Shown: positions 40,813 to 50,880, counted from the stretch's first letter. The stretch is DNA of 64,000 bases from Pseudopyrenochaeta lycopersici (GCA_003313425.1 NHZP01000065.1:227259-291258); one strand, 5' to 3'. Notes: generated from the sequence alone by a model not told the origin. Numbers and translations are program-made.

Positions 40813-41215
40813 GTCGGTCGCTGATGCGGTAGACGAGGGTGTCTCTCTATCTGTACAATCTATGATTTGCGTACCTTTCACCTACAGTAGTGTGTTTGCA
40901 GGGCAAGAAAAACAATAATTGTTTCTGCGCGTAGTGTGGTTTGTTTACCCTTCTACTGCGTTTTGTTGTAGACTTCCCTATGTTTAGATGGTGGATGCTA
41001 ATAAAGAGAATGGTAGTAAAGCTAGTAAGCGTGGTGTAGTGTACTACGTTTTGTTAAGATGTTCTGTGGAACTAAGAGGATCGTATTTTGTGGTGTAACC
41101 AAGAAGGATTTTTTTTTATAGGTATTTTATGTCTTTTATTTTCCTTTAAGATAAAGTCATAGTATATGGTGTTACTCTATAGTAACTATATCGTATAGAT
41201 TTTTGAAGGTTAGCC
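40813..41215 (+). other. C26 3' filler with AATAAA
   Basis: No gene seen. AATAAA at 41000-41005. Confidence 0.45.
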
Positions 41216-41413
41216 AGTATAACGAGAAGTTATTATTGCGGAGCTCAGTCAGTAAGGGTGTGGGCGCCCTGGGATGGAACATTGAACATCATTTTTCAGA
41301 AAAAAAAAATTGGCTAAGTCGATTTTGTGTGTGGCTGACAGTCACGCAGGGTCACGTTAGCTGTGGCGCGGGGAGCGCAGACATGGGTTGTGATGGGCAC
41401 GGGCCCATTCTGT

Positions 41414-41455
41414 CAACTTTCTTGTGTATATATGATTCCTTTCACTAGAAAGTTG
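41414..41455 (+). repeat. Junction stem-loop J27 (short loop, AGC variant)
   Basis: Left arm CAACTTTCTTGTG. After the right arm the sequence reads AGCAAGTGG instead of TCAAGTGG; J29 and J30 share this variant. Confidence 0.9.
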
Positions 41456-41648
41456 AGCAAGTGGTCGGCAGCCTCGTGCTGCCAGCCCTTGCAACTTTAC
41501 CTGTAAGCAGAGCCCATGAGTGGAACGAATACCGAAGGGTTAGACTACTTATAGGCTAGGGGCGCTGCACTTACTAAGCAGAGCAGAGCACGGACGGTGC
41601 GGGTCACTTGACCTTGCTGTGCCCACTCTTTTTTCAATCAGGATTCTG

Positions 41649-41743
41649 ATTGGGCTATGGACATAACCTCATGGAATGGGCAGCCCTCTGTGTACTATGG
41701 AGTAGTTTTTCTTGGCAAAGACAGCATGGTTATCGATCTATAA
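41649..41743 (+). promoter_or_regulatory. C27 promoter: ATTGG box to TATAA
   Basis: ATTGG at 41649-41653; CTATAAC with TATAA at 41739-41743. Confidence 0.6.
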
Positions 41744-41787
41744 CACGAACAGAGGAGCTGTTTGCATGGATATGTTTTACACCTACA

Positions 41788-41804
41788 TTGCGATGGTATC
41801 GCAA
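41788..41804 (+). promoter_or_regulatory. Start-codon hairpin (C27)
   Basis: TTGCGATGGTATCGCAA, a perfect inverted repeat around the ATG at 41793. Confidence 0.6.
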
Positions 41805-42584
41805 CCTGGGAAGCTTATGGAGTTGTGGGCTATAGACGATAGTCGTATGCCATCCCTTGACAAGCTTGTGTCTGGTTGCAAGGGGAATCCCTTTGCGGGG
41901 ACAGCTACCAATCTGCAATGGGCGCGGAGGCACATTGGTAGTACGTTTGTACTGTTCTTTGCTACTTAGTTAGTTAGAACGCTAACTAATAGAGTTGTAG
42001 AGCTGGTGGAGCAAGCTGTGTCAGTGACTTGCTATTCGGGTCTGGATAGCGAACCCTATTGGTGGCTTACCAGGGAGAGTGGATATCTCCCTCGCGAGTG
42101 TATATGGGATGGACCACACACGGAGTGTCTCGATGAGTTCAATGAGTTCTATGCCCAGGGGGCCACTCGGCAGTCGGTTCTTGTGCTGAAAGTTGACGTA
42201 GCCCAGGATGGGGAGGTGCGGAGCTTAGTTGCTTTTGCTCAACTCTCGGTAGAGGCATTGGATGTGCTTGTGGAGCGTATTCTACCTCTTGTAACACGAT
42301 CACCTGATGGTCATACGGCGGATGCTGTAGTTGTGGAGGCACTGTTTGATACTTTGTCACTAGGTGGCTTTTCTACATCTGTGAAGTGCGCATGCAGACT
42401 ACATGGAATTTGTAGGCGTTGTGCATCAGTACAGCGTATGTCGCCAAGGTTTCTTTTGTTGAATGGATTTTCTGGAGTATGGCCGTTCGGGGAATCCGTT
42501 TGGTTTGCTGGCATTAGTCATGCTGTGGGACTATTACAGCCGTATTCAGTGAACTGGATGAGTTGCGATTTATCCCTTAAGTGA
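41793..42584 (+). CDS. WTKESG-family protein (C27)
   Basis: Predicted as join(41793..41940,42001..42584), 243 aa, with a 60-nt phase-1 intron GTACGT...TTGTAG. Exon 1 is MVSQPGK, LDKLVSGCKGNPFAGT, LQWARRHIGS. Exon 2 has KLVEQAVSVTCY, WWLTRESGYLPREC (R replaces K), LVLKVDV, the SVEALDVLVERILPLV helix, TSVKCACRLHGICRRC, FSGVWPFGESVWFAGISHAVG (H replaces D) and MSC. Function unknown. Confidence 0.85.
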
Positions 42585-42850
42585 GTCAATGTAGTTCGTT
42601 ATTGAGGAACATGGACTAGTAGTTAGGAGGGCTATTACTGATGGTAATTGATTGTGGAGAAACAGGCTTTGTTTTATTTCCGAATCGGTGGTGGTATCGT
42701 GAAGCGTGTTGACACATATTCTCTGTGTATGCGGGTTTAGGTATGTAAATTCTGTAGGGAGCAGAATAGTATTCTCAAATTGTAGAAGAAAAAGCTAATG
42801 TCGTAATGGTTAGGTCTTCGAAACAAATAAGGGATTTTTGTATTGCCTTG
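42585..42850 (+). other. C27 3' filler
   Basis: AT-rich, no gene seen. Confidence 0.45.
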
Positions 42851-42980
42851 CAATATTGTTAAGGGTGTGTGGACGCCCTGGGATGGAACATCAGACCTCT
42901 CGAAAAAATGGCTAAGTTCATTTTTGTTGTGGCTGGAAGTCACGTGTTGGGGGAGCTGAAAAAAATTTTCAGCCACTCCT

Positions 42981-43033
42981 CAACTTTTCTAGTGTGGCGC
43001 AGCCTATATATGATTCCTTTCACTAGAAAGTTG
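42981..43033 (+). repeat. Junction stem-loop J28 (long loop)
   Basis: Left arm CAACTTTTCTAGTG; preceded by the GCTGAAAAAAATTTTCAGC hairpin. Confidence 0.9.
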
Positions 43034-43251
43034 TCAAGTGGTCAGGAGCCTTGCGCTCCTTACCCTTGCCACTTTACATTGTAAGCTTTGCCTACGACTG
43101 GAGGGAGAAGCGGACGCGTCAAACTACTTGTAGTTTGGGGGCATAAGCACTAGTAAGCCCGCTAGCGCACGGACGTAGCGCGAGATCATCTGATCGTAGT
43201 GGGCACGTGGGAGACACTCTTGGCCCCACCACCCTCTCAATCAGTACTGTG

Positions 43252-43333
43252 ATTGGTCTATGGATATAACTACATGGAATGACGTTTCTTGGTATTGCCA
43301 AGGGTCTGGGAGAGACAGACTGATATATATAAG
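43252..43333 (+). promoter_or_regulatory. C28 promoter: ATTGG box to TATATATAAG
   Basis: ATTGG at 43252-43256; TATATATAAG at 43324-43333. Confidence 0.7.
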
Positions 43334-43429
43334 AGAGGGGAGCGCCCTCCTCCTCTCCTCCTGCTTTTTGTCTTCTTTATCGCACGGGTAGTGTGTCTGT
43401 GTGTACAGGTTTCACGGAGTGTTTGAACG

Positions 43430-44146
43430 ATGTGGGAATACATAGAGAAGTTCCCTGCGACTCTATCGGAGGACGGAGTACATTTCTCTGATAAGAGTAT
43501 CGAGTGTAAAGAGGATACGTTGGGAAACTGCGGAACGTGGTGCAGTAATGCGTTGAAGCTGGATAGCGAGGAAGTGGAACGGTTGAGGGCCAATTTGCAC
43601 GGTGAGTGCTACCTTGTCCAAAGGAGGTTGAGGGATCTCGAAGTAACTAACTTGGTCTTGTTCTCTGGGACAGAGTTTGTGAAGCAAGGAACGTCAGTCT
43701 GGTGCGAGGCGGAGCCTTCTGGTACTGTCAAGTGGAACCTTGTAGAGGATGATAAATTGACCGTGGACGGTTTATCCGACGGAGAGGAGGAAGAGTATGC
43801 CCAGCGTTATGGGCAATTTGGAGTTGTTAGTAAGGGCCGACCCTGTACGAAGGGGTCGCACCTTGTCATCACGTATGCAGGCCACCGGTGTGGATCGACT
43901 GTGAAAGAGATGAGGGAGACTGGTACGTATGTGCCGTTGACGGAGGCAGCGTTTGGTTATCTGGTACTGCATGTGCTACCATGTCTCTATGGAGGAGGCA
44001 CCGGTTCCAGGTTTACTGAACTAGTGGCACTGTTGGAGGGGTTCCGTGCCGTAGATGCAAGATGTGAATGTGTCTTGAGACCCGTACGTCCTTTGTGTTA
44101 TCAGCCGGCGCTGGGGAGTAAGGCGCGTTATGTGGTAGAGTTTTAG
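43430..44146 (+). CDS. Highly diverged WTKESG-family protein (C28)
   Basis: Predicted as join(43430..43601,43674..44146), 214 aa, with a 72-nt phase-1 intron GTGAGT...GGGACAG that is in frame if retained. Membership rests on the position of the intron and the following EFVKQGTSVWCEA...VKWNLVEDD, which aligns with xLVExxVSLT...WWLTKESG although the KESG core is lost. Also present are a VLHVLPCLY helix like ILPLL and C-terminal cysteines CECVLRPVRPLC. The ending lacks WFxGISDAVG/WLSC. An acidic insert (DGEEEEYAQ) is unique. This is the most distant member. Confidence 0.65.
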   Translation: MWEYIEKFPATLSEDGVHFSDKSIECKEDTLGNCGTWCSNALKLDSEEVERLRANLHGECYLVQRRLRDLEVTNLVLFSGTEFVKQGTSVWCEAEPSGTVKWNLVEDDKLTVDGLSDGEEEEYAQRYGQFGVVSKGRPCTKGSHLVITYAGHRCGSTVKEMRETGTYVPLTEAAFGYLVLHVLPCLYGGGTGSRFTELVALLEGFRAVDARCECVLRPVRPLCYQPALGSKARYVVEF

Positions 44147-44259
44147 ATGCAAGGCATTGTTTGTGTGTAGGACAATTATTTTGCACGAAGTGTGTATGTT
44201 GCATACTGTACGTTTGGCTATATACGTGAAGCGAGTATAGGTTGTTGATAAGAATTAGC

Positions 44260-44265
44260 AATAAA
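44260..44265 (+). terminator. AATAAA signal (C28)
   Basis: Hexamer 114 bp after the stop codon. Confidence 0.45.
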
Positions 44266-44557
44266 TGTATGGTTATCTCTCGTGTTTTTAGAGAGGGGAC
44301 TAGGAATTATTGTATAAGGGAGAGTTTTTCCTGTAAAGTGGCAGTATTTTACTGTGGTAGGAGTACAGAATCAGTGTATCGAGTTGTGGAACAACTGAAA
44401 CCCAAAAAAATGGTAAGTCAAAAAAAGAATCCCAAGTTTTTTTGGCTAAGTCTAATTATGTGTGGCTGGAGGCCATGCTGAGTCACCTGGGGGTGTGGCT
44501 CGGGAGAGCGCAGACATGGGTTGCTGTGGCGCAGATTGTGCGCACAGGCCTCTCCGA

Positions 44558-44600
44558 CAACTTTCTTGTGCTATATATGATTCCTTTCACTAGAAAGTTG
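44558..44600 (+). repeat. Junction stem-loop J29 (short loop, AGC variant)
   Basis: Left arm CAACTTTCTTGTG; the right arm is followed by AGCAAGTGG. Confidence 0.9.
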
Positions 44601-44791
44601 AGCAAGTGGTCGGCAGCCTCGTGCTGCCAGCCCTTGCAACTTTACTCTAAGCTTTGCCTATGAGTGGAACGAATAACGAAGTGTTAAACCACTTGGGGTT
44701 TAGGGGCAAAGACCCTTGTAAGCAACGCAGAGCACGGACGGTGCGGGTCACTTGACCCTGCTTTGCCTCTTTTCTTTCAATCAGGCTTCTG

Positions 44792-44907
44792 ATTGGGCTA
44801 TGAATATAGACACAGGGAGTGGGCATGACATGGAATAATAGTCTTGGCATTGCCAAGTAGTGGAACGTGTGACAGAAACATATAAGAGACAGAGATGTCT
44901 ATATAAG
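44792..44907 (+). promoter_or_regulatory. C29 promoter with two TATA boxes
   Basis: ATTGG at 44792-44796; TATAAG at 44881-44886 and TATATAAG at 44900-44907, a local duplication. Confidence 0.65.
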
Positions 44908-45103
44908 AGGGGGGCGCCCTCCCCTCGTTTTGTACACGGAGGTGTGTTTTGTTGGCCTTTCTGCGGAGCCCTCTCTAGAAGCACTGGAAGTGTGTGGATT
45001 GTTTGAGCGGCCGACGCGCAATCTGTCGGCGTATGCTGGCAACCTGGACGTAGTACAATTGGACAACTGGACACGCAATCCGTGTTGTCGTCTCTGTGAA
45101 GAG

Positions 45104-45642
45104 ATGCGAGCTGGAACAGCGGCCCTGGTTGAGGGGTCTTGCAAGGCGGGCAGCGTGTTTGATGCCTCAAGAGCAGTGTACGTCCTGCTCTATGCCCAAG
45201 TTGCGCTTGGTTTGTGGACGCTATGTAGGGCGTCTTCCGTCTGGAGGAGGGTGCGGAGCGACGAGCGTGTAAGTGATTGCTTTTATTGCAACACGTAGTG
45301 TGGTTGACTCTAGCACAGTGCGCGGCGCGTGTATGGGCTGTGGTGACTGGCAGTCTTGCCGTCACTTTCATTGGAGTATTAGCAGGTCTTGCGTTTGCTC
45401 CCTGGTTGAGTTGGGTGGCATGGTCACCTCGATGTCAGCCTCCTGTAAAGGGCATGAAGGGCGTTCTTGTGTGGTTACAAGTTGCGGGTGCAGCGCAGAG
45501 CGGTGTCTTACTTGCCACGGCCGTGGTATCCTGGCCATTTGACGGAGTTCGTGGTATGCGTGACGCGTCTGAAGCGTATGTGTCTCTTTTGCACCTATTC
45601 CACAGTCTAGCGGTGGCGTGGGTTGCGCGAAGCTGCTGTTAA
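45104..45642 (+). CDS. Multi-span membrane protein (C29), two exons
   Basis: Predicted as join(45104..45268,45319..45642), 162 aa. The 50-nt intron (GTAAGT...CACAG, phase 0) joins matching frames. The frame is open back to 44930 without an ATG, so an upstream non-AUG or spliced start is possible. Hydrophobic segments are ASRAVYVLLYAQVALGLWTL, VVTGSLAVTFIGVLAGLAF, VLVWLQVAGAAQSGVLLAT and SLLHLFHSLAVAWVA, with Arg-rich loops (SVWRRVRSDER). It has the same general design as C12 (four spans, Arg clusters) but no clear sequence identity. Role unknown. Confidence 0.62.
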
Positions 45643-45960
45643 ATTGTAGCTATATGGGTACCATCGTTCTTACTGTGTACCAGATGCGTGAAGCGAATGC
45701 ATTGTCTGTTGGCAGTGATGGAATGAAATCATGGAAGGAATAATGGAATTTGTTAAGGGAGTAGGGTTACGAGCTGTGTGCAAGAGATAGTTACAGTGTT
45801 TATACTATATTGATCTCTTTTTGAAAAAAAAAAAAAAAAAAAAAAGAGGGATGAAAATTAACAAGGTATAGTTTTTACATGTTATACATTGAGTTATACG
45901 TAATAACTAATAAAGTACATAGTTTTATGTGGTACAGTAAGAGGGACTCTTTTATCGTGG
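45643..45960 (+). other. C29 3' filler with A22 run
   Basis: No gene. It contains a run of 22 A (45824-45845) and AATAAA at 45909-45914. A long A run followed by more sequence could be a fixed reverse-transcribed tail or simple slippage. Confidence 0.5.
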
Positions 45961-46120
45961 AACACTAAACAGTTGAAAAATTGTATTACAGAGCTTGGTT
46001 GGTAAGGGTGTGGATGCCCTTCGCTCAGGAAAAAAAAAGCGTAAGTCCATTTTCCTTGTGGCTGGAAGACACACTAAGTCACATGGAGTGTGGCGCATGG
46101 AGGGGGCACGGGCCCCGACT

Positions 46121-46174
46121 CAACTTTCTAGTGTGGCGAAAAGCCTATATATGATTCCTTTCACTAGAAAGTTG
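46121..46174 (+). repeat. Junction stem-loop J30 (long loop, AGC variant)
   Basis: CAACTTTCTAGTG / CACTAGAAAGTTG; inner hairpin GGCGAAAAGCC; followed by AGCAAGTGG. Confidence 0.9.
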
Positions 46175-46388
46175 AGCAAGTGGTCGGCAGCCTCGTGCTG
46201 CCAGCCCTTGCAACTTTACCTGTATGCGTTGCCCACGACTGGAGGGAGTAGCGAAGCGGTAGACTACTTGTAGGCTAGAGGCAAGAGCCCCTGTAAGCAA
46301 AGCAGAGCACGGACGGTGCGGGTCAGATGACGCTGCTTTGCACGTGAGGAGCACCCCTGCCCTCACATGCTGTCAGATTTTTCATCTG

Positions 46389-46393
46389 ATTGG
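46389..46393 (+). promoter_or_regulatory. C30 ATTGG box; no TATA found
   Basis: The inverted CCAAT box is present but the following 90 bp lack a TATA box. TATAGG at 46533 falls inside the predicted first intron. Confidence 0.4.
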
Positions 46394-46479
46394 GTGCACG
46401 GACTTGTGCTTGGCGAGCGGGCATCGAGGGGCCTGGCAGGCCTTTCTGTCCCTCCTCTTTCCTCTCATTGCATCCCGCA

Positions 46480-47454
46480 ATGAATGGTACATTACGTCCG
46501 GATACACGGATGTCCGGTAGGTCGTGAGCCCTGTATAGGGATTGTTTGCGGAGCAGATTGCTGAGTTTATTTAGCAACGTCTTCTCCCCGTGCGCCGTCG
46601 TTGGGCGCAGTCGCGAAGCGTGCAGCAGCCGGTGCGGCTCCGTCTTTTCGGTGGGGTGGACGCCCACCTGACGTAGTTCTTGCAAGTTTGGTAACGGACA
46701 GCGATAACGCGGAGGGCTTTGCAATCTGGGGACAGGAGCTTGTTCAGCTATGGGTAGCTTCTCTGTTTCCTGCGCAACCAGTTGTGTTCCGCGCAGGGGA
46801 TCGGGCAGTCTCGTTTGTAAAACGGTTCGTAGATTGTGTGTTATTTCTCTGCTCGTTTAGAGTCTGTCATGCGGACGTCGCTGACGGAGTACAGTGTTTA
46901 GGTGCGCTGAGGTGTCTGTGACCTGTGAGGTCTCTCCGGAACCGGGCATTCAATGGTGGCTGACCAAGGAGAGCGGTTGCTTGCCTCTCCTTTGTGAGGG
47001 ATTCGTTAGGCTTCTTGGTCAAGTGAGTGGGGCGCTTGAGTTAAGGGCACGGAGTGCAGTTTTTGTTGTAAAAGTCTTAGGCCGACCTGGACAATGTCAG
47101 GTTCTTGTGGCCCCTCTGACGTTAGTAAGCGTCCAGTGGTTTGAGGATCAAATTTTGCCTGTGTTGCTCAAGCATGTACGTGAGGGGAACTGGCAGGCAG
47201 TTGTTCATATTTGTCACTGGTTACCTTGTATGTCGTCGCGCGCCCTGCGACCTGGCGAGGATGAGAATGCAGTGCGGTATCGCAGTTGGCGCTATGCCCC
47301 GTGTCCTGAGTTTGACACTTGCAACCTCCCGCCGTATTGGTCTGGTGTTTCGGATGCGGTTGGCGATCTTGGAGACGGTTTTGGATCGTGGATGCGTTGT
47401 CCTTGCCATAACATATGTAGTAGGGAGTCCGTTGGAGATAGAGACAGTGGATAG
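46480..47454 (+). CDS. Diverged WTKESG-family protein with three exons (C30)
   Basis: Predicted as join(46480..46516,46575..46835,46895..47454), 285 aa. The long second frame has no ATG. A short ATG exon with a GTAGGT donor and TTATTTAG acceptor supplies one in phase 1 (58-nt intron). The second intron (59 nt, weak GTGTGT donor, TACAG acceptor) sits at the family position. Exon 3 has AEVSVTCEV, WWLTKESGCLPLLC, FVVKVL, FEDQILPVLLKH, YWSGVSDAVG and WMRC. The cysteine motif is rearranged. A 3-residue Arg/Ala-rich lead (KRAAAGAAPSFRWGGR) is unique. It occupies the longest unit of the array (1,603 bp). Confidence 0.6.
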
Positions 47455-47724
47455 TTTACGGTATGTTATTGATTTTGTTTTGTGCAGGGACTGCAATTTT
47501 CATTTGGGGTGTAGACGCTAACTAAGGGATCTTTTTTGTATAGGATGTGTTTTGCAGTATATTATAATATTATATAATATGGCGGAGGCTGGTTGGTAAG
47601 GGTGTGAGCCCTTAAAATGGAACATCAAAAAAAATAAAAATTGGCTAAGTCCAATTTTGTTGTGGCTGGAGGGCCATGCAGAGTCACCTGGGGGTGTGGC
47701 GCGGAGAGCGCACAGGCCAGAACT

Positions 47725-47777
47725 CAACTTTTCTAGTGTGGCGCAGCCTATATATGATTCCTTTCACTAGAAAGTTG
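47725..47777 (+). repeat. Junction stem-loop J31 (long loop)
   Basis: Left arm CAACTTTTCTAGTG; inner hairpin GGCGCAGCC. Confidence 0.9.
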
Positions 47778-47969
47778 TCAAGTGGTCACCAGCCTTGCGC
47801 TGGTTACCCCTGACACTTTACACGTATGCGTTGCCAACGAGTGGAACGAGTACCGAAGGGTTAGTCTTGAATAAGACTAGAGGCATAAGCCCCTGTAAGC
47901 AAAGCAGAGCACGGACGTCGCGGGTCAGATGACTCTTCTTTGCCACTCTTTTTATCAATCGGGTTTCTG

Positions 47970-48063
47970 ATTGGTCTATGAACGTAGACGCAGGGACGGG
48001 GCACACTCGTGCTCCCTAGGGACTAGGTTTTCTTGGCGTAGCTTGAGGTAGATACCTATATAA
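47970..48063 (+). promoter_or_regulatory. C31 promoter: ATTGG box to TATATAA
   Basis: ATTGG at 47970-47974; TATATAA at 48057-48063. Confidence 0.7.
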
Positions 48064-48126
48064 GACTAACAGTGGAGCTGTTTTCACGAAGTGTTCTACT
48101 TTGTGTAGTTTCTTTTCTTCTACGCT

Positions 48127-48139
48127 GCGATTGTATCGC
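48127..48139 (+). promoter_or_regulatory. Start-site hairpin without a start codon (C31)
   Basis: GCGATTGTATCGC occupies the place of the family start hairpin although the gene begins 53 bp downstream. Confidence 0.5.
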
Positions 48140-48191
48140 TTGCACTGATTAAGTGCGTACGGAGATTGTCCCATTTGATTCTTGTTTAAGA

Positions 48192-49040
48192 ATGGATCAC
48201 CGCATCAGCGATAGTAGAGCGGCAGGCGTCGCGGGCCAGGATGGCGGGTCTGGTACTGCTGTAGGGATAACCAGCAATGGGAAGAGGGCGAAGCTTTGTC
48301 GGGACGATCCCACTGGAGGTGTTGTCTCTCTATTGCGGAGCAAGGAAGTCGTAGAGGATTTGTTATCACGTGTTCCGGAGCCATCGCTGATGTCTAGCCG
48401 ACCTGGTGGGGGAGGCTCGGTGTCGTATCTTTCAGCAACGGATGCTATCCGCCTTGCTAACAGGGTGTTTGGTTTTGACGGATGGGCAAACGAAATTCTC
48501 GAAGATGAACGGCTTGGAGAGGAACCGGGGCCGGTGTCTAAGACTAGGCAGTCTACTACGACTACGACTACGACGGTCTATTGGCGATCGAAGATAGCAG
48601 TCACACTGGCGGAGCACTTAGGAGGGGCGCGCCATGAGGATTGGGGCTATGGGAAGGCCACAGCTGCTAGTAAACTCGTAGCCATTGAGAACGCAGCGAA
48701 GGAGTCTGTGACGGATGGCATAAAGCGAGCGTTGATTTTTTTTGGCGAGGCTACAGGGAACTGTTTTAAGGATCATGCCTATCTCGCCTGGGCACAGCGT
48801 GTTATGCGGAGCGGCGAGTGTGCTAGGAAGAGATTTTCTATGGATGAAGTTGTGCGTTTGGATGACGCAGGCAGTGATCGATGTCCCGCTGGTGGATCTA
48901 CCAGTGCATTGGCTTCTCGGGTGGCTGTGCCTGTTACGAGGTCTCCTGTTAAGCAGGAAAAAGAGGTGGAACGGCTTGGTGGGGACGCTGATATATTTGA
49001 TTCAGATGATTTTGATTATGATATGGGGGAGTTCAATTAG
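48192..49040 (+). CDS. Rad52-family single-strand annealing protein
   Basis: 282 aa from the first ATG, single exon. The N-terminal two thirds match the Rad52/Rad22 annealing domain: ATDAIRLANRVFGFDGWANEI (about residues 78-98, split by me at 20: motif ANRVFGFDGW), a beta segment VYWRSKIAVTL, then HEDWGYGKA, AIENAAKESVTDGIKRAL and FGEATGNCFKDHAYL, all in the family order. Family knowledge: Rad52 proteins form rings that anneal complementary single strands and promote homologous recombination in the nucleus. The C-terminus lacks the long Rad51-binding region of yeast Rad52 and ends in an acidic tail (DSDDFDYDMGEFN). A Thr repeat (TTTTTTT) interrupts the domain. The unit has standard common regions, so this gene travels as a cassette and could serve unit replication or exchange. 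Confidence 0.9.
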   Translation: MDHRISDSRAAGVAGQDGGSGTAVGITSNGKRAKLCRDDPTGGVVSLLRSKEVVEDLLSRVPEPSLMSSRPGGGGSVSYLSATDAIRLANRVFGFDGWANEILEDERLGEEPGPVSKTRQSTTTTTTTVYWRSKIAVTLAEHLGGARHEDWGYGKATAASKLVAIENAAKESVTDGIKRALIFFGEATGNCFKDHAYLAWAQRVMRSGECARKRFSMDEVVRLDDAGSDRCPAGGSTSALASRVAVPVTRSPVKQEKEVERLGGDADIFDSDDFDYDMGEFN

Positions 49041-49309
49041 GTACAATGTAACCATTTTTTGTATTACGTTTACATTGCGTACAGGTTTGGTGGAACTGTT
49101 CATTTGGTAACGAACGTTATTCCATTGTAGTTGTTTATTGCGTGGTGCTTCGTCATGAAGGGTGTGGGCGCCCTTGGGATGGAACATCAAATCTTCAAAA
49201 AAAAATGCGTAAGTCCATTTTCCCTGTGGCTGACAGTCACGTTGGCTGTGGCTCGGGAGAGCGCACATGGGTTGCTGTGGCGCAGATTGTGCGCGCACAG
49301 GCCACAACT

Positions 49310-49352
49310 CAACTTTCTTGTGCTATATATGATTCCTTTCACTAGAAAGTTG
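49310..49352 (+). repeat. Junction stem-loop J32 (short loop)
   Basis: Left arm CAACTTTCTTGTG, intact CTATATATGATTCC loop. The downstream unit is the copy of C13, whose own junction J13 carries the telomeric insert. Confidence 0.9.
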
Positions 49353-49545
49353 TCAAGTGGTCACCAGCCTTGCGCTGGTTACCCTTGCCACTTTACATTG
49401 TAGGCTTTGGCCGTGACTGGAGGGAACAGCGAAGCGTTAAACCACCTGGGGTTTAGGGCCATTGCCCCCTGTAAGCAACGCGAAGCACGGACGTCGCGGG
49501 TCAGATGACCTCAGGTTGCCCACTCTTTTTCAGAATAAAATTCTG

Positions 49546-49640
49546 ATTGGGCTATGGACATAGACAACATGGAATGGGCAGCCCCTGCCTTCTAGGGATT
49601 AGTGTCTCTTGGCAAAGGCAGCATGGACATCAACATATAA
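49546..49640 (+). promoter_or_regulatory. C32 promoter (copy of C13)
   Basis: ATTGG at 49546-49550; TATAA at 49636-49640. Confidence 0.65.
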
Positions 49641-49800
49641 GAGGGGAGCCCTCTCCCCGTCCATGGAGATGGGTTATGCCAAGTAGTTTGTGTTCGTAGG
49701 GACTGAACATTATTCTTTTTTATGCTCACGGAGTGGCGCGGTGTGTATACTATTGTTGCGTGTTCATAACAATTGTCTTTTGTTTCTTTGGGAAACTACT

Positions 49801-50457
49801 ATGGAGTGCCCTACCCCGGCGGAGTTGGGTCCTTTACTAGCAACGGCTCGGTTGCGTGGTCACGTGGTGGAACTGTCTCGTGGGTTTTCTGAGAAGACAT
49901 GGCGGATTGGGGAGCTACCGGAGGTGTCGACTGGGATGATTGTGACGGAGTTTACTCCCGCTCGCGGTATCCCTTCTGATGTTGATAAACTTCTGCTAGT
50001 TACGGACATGTATGTGGCTGTAAGCGGAGCGTCGGATGCTCACCTGGCGGCAGGTATGGTGCATGTGATTGCGTTTGCCGCGGACGCTGCCCTTGCAGAG
50101 CGAGTTGTCACGGGAGAGGTCGATACATGCAATGTCCTTTTCGGTGACTTGGATAAGGAACAGATGGATTTTGTCAGGCCATTCACCAGGGCGGATATCT
50201 CGGAAAGTAGCCTTTTGGTCGCGCCAGTATCATCGTCTTCTGTCGGACGGACGGTCCCTATTACTCTAGAAGAGAAGCGGTATGTCAATGTATCTGCTTG
50301 TCCTTTAGTCTCTAAACCGGGTACGCGGTGGTTTGTTTGTACTGTGGGTATGTTTCGCGAATGCGCTTCCGTGTTTCTTTATACTCGAGCATCACTAGGT
50401 GCTGTGTATGCAGGGTCTGCCGCGTCGTCGAGTTCTGCGTCGAGCGTTAAGTTGTAG
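49801..50457 (+). CDS. Unknown protein, copy of C13 (C32)
   Basis: 218 aa; by eye identical to C13 at an offset of 29,950 bp across the whole unit. Only the junction differs: C13 is entered through the telomere-containing loop and C32 through a normal loop. Confidence 0.7.
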   Translation: MECPTPAELGPLLATARLRGHVVELSRGFSEKTWRIGELPEVSTGMIVTEFTPARGIPSDVDKLLLVTDMYVAVSGASDAHLAAGMVHVIAFAADAALAERVVTGEVDTCNVLFGDLDKEQMDFVRPFTRADISESSLLVAPVSSSSVGRTVPITLEEKRYVNVSACPLVSKPGTRWFVCTVGMFRECASVFLYTRASLGAVYAGSAASSSSASSVKL

Positions 50458-50880
50458 GCCCTTACGTCCATCCTTGTAGGTTAGATACATATTTGGCTAT
50501 TATGTAGGAGTATGTTCCATAATGCAATGGGATAAGTTTTTACATGGGTTGTGTTTAAAGTTAGTTGTATGGGACGCTTATTTGTACGGTGGTATATGCT
50601 TGTAACCAAGTTATTGGTAGTAATGGGTTTATTATTTTACCTGTTCAAAGGTTTGCACACAGGAAGTATTGGTAATGTCCTACTCTTTAGACATTTTGCT
50701 TACGGTAGTTGTAGGGATGCAGTCTTAGAATGCGCAGAATTTTTTAAAATGGCCAGGGAGTGAGGCTCTAGGATGGAATAGCGAAGATCAAAAAAATTTG
50801 GCTAAGTCCAATTTCCGTGTGGCTGGAGGCCATGTTGGGTCACATGGAGGTGTGGCGCGAAGAGGGCACGGGCCCATCCT

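Noticed and set aside
45824..45845. A22 run as evidence of a retroposed mRNA tail
   Set aside because: No target-site duplication or processed gene precedes it. It lies within ordinary filler, and a T18 run occurs similarly in C20.
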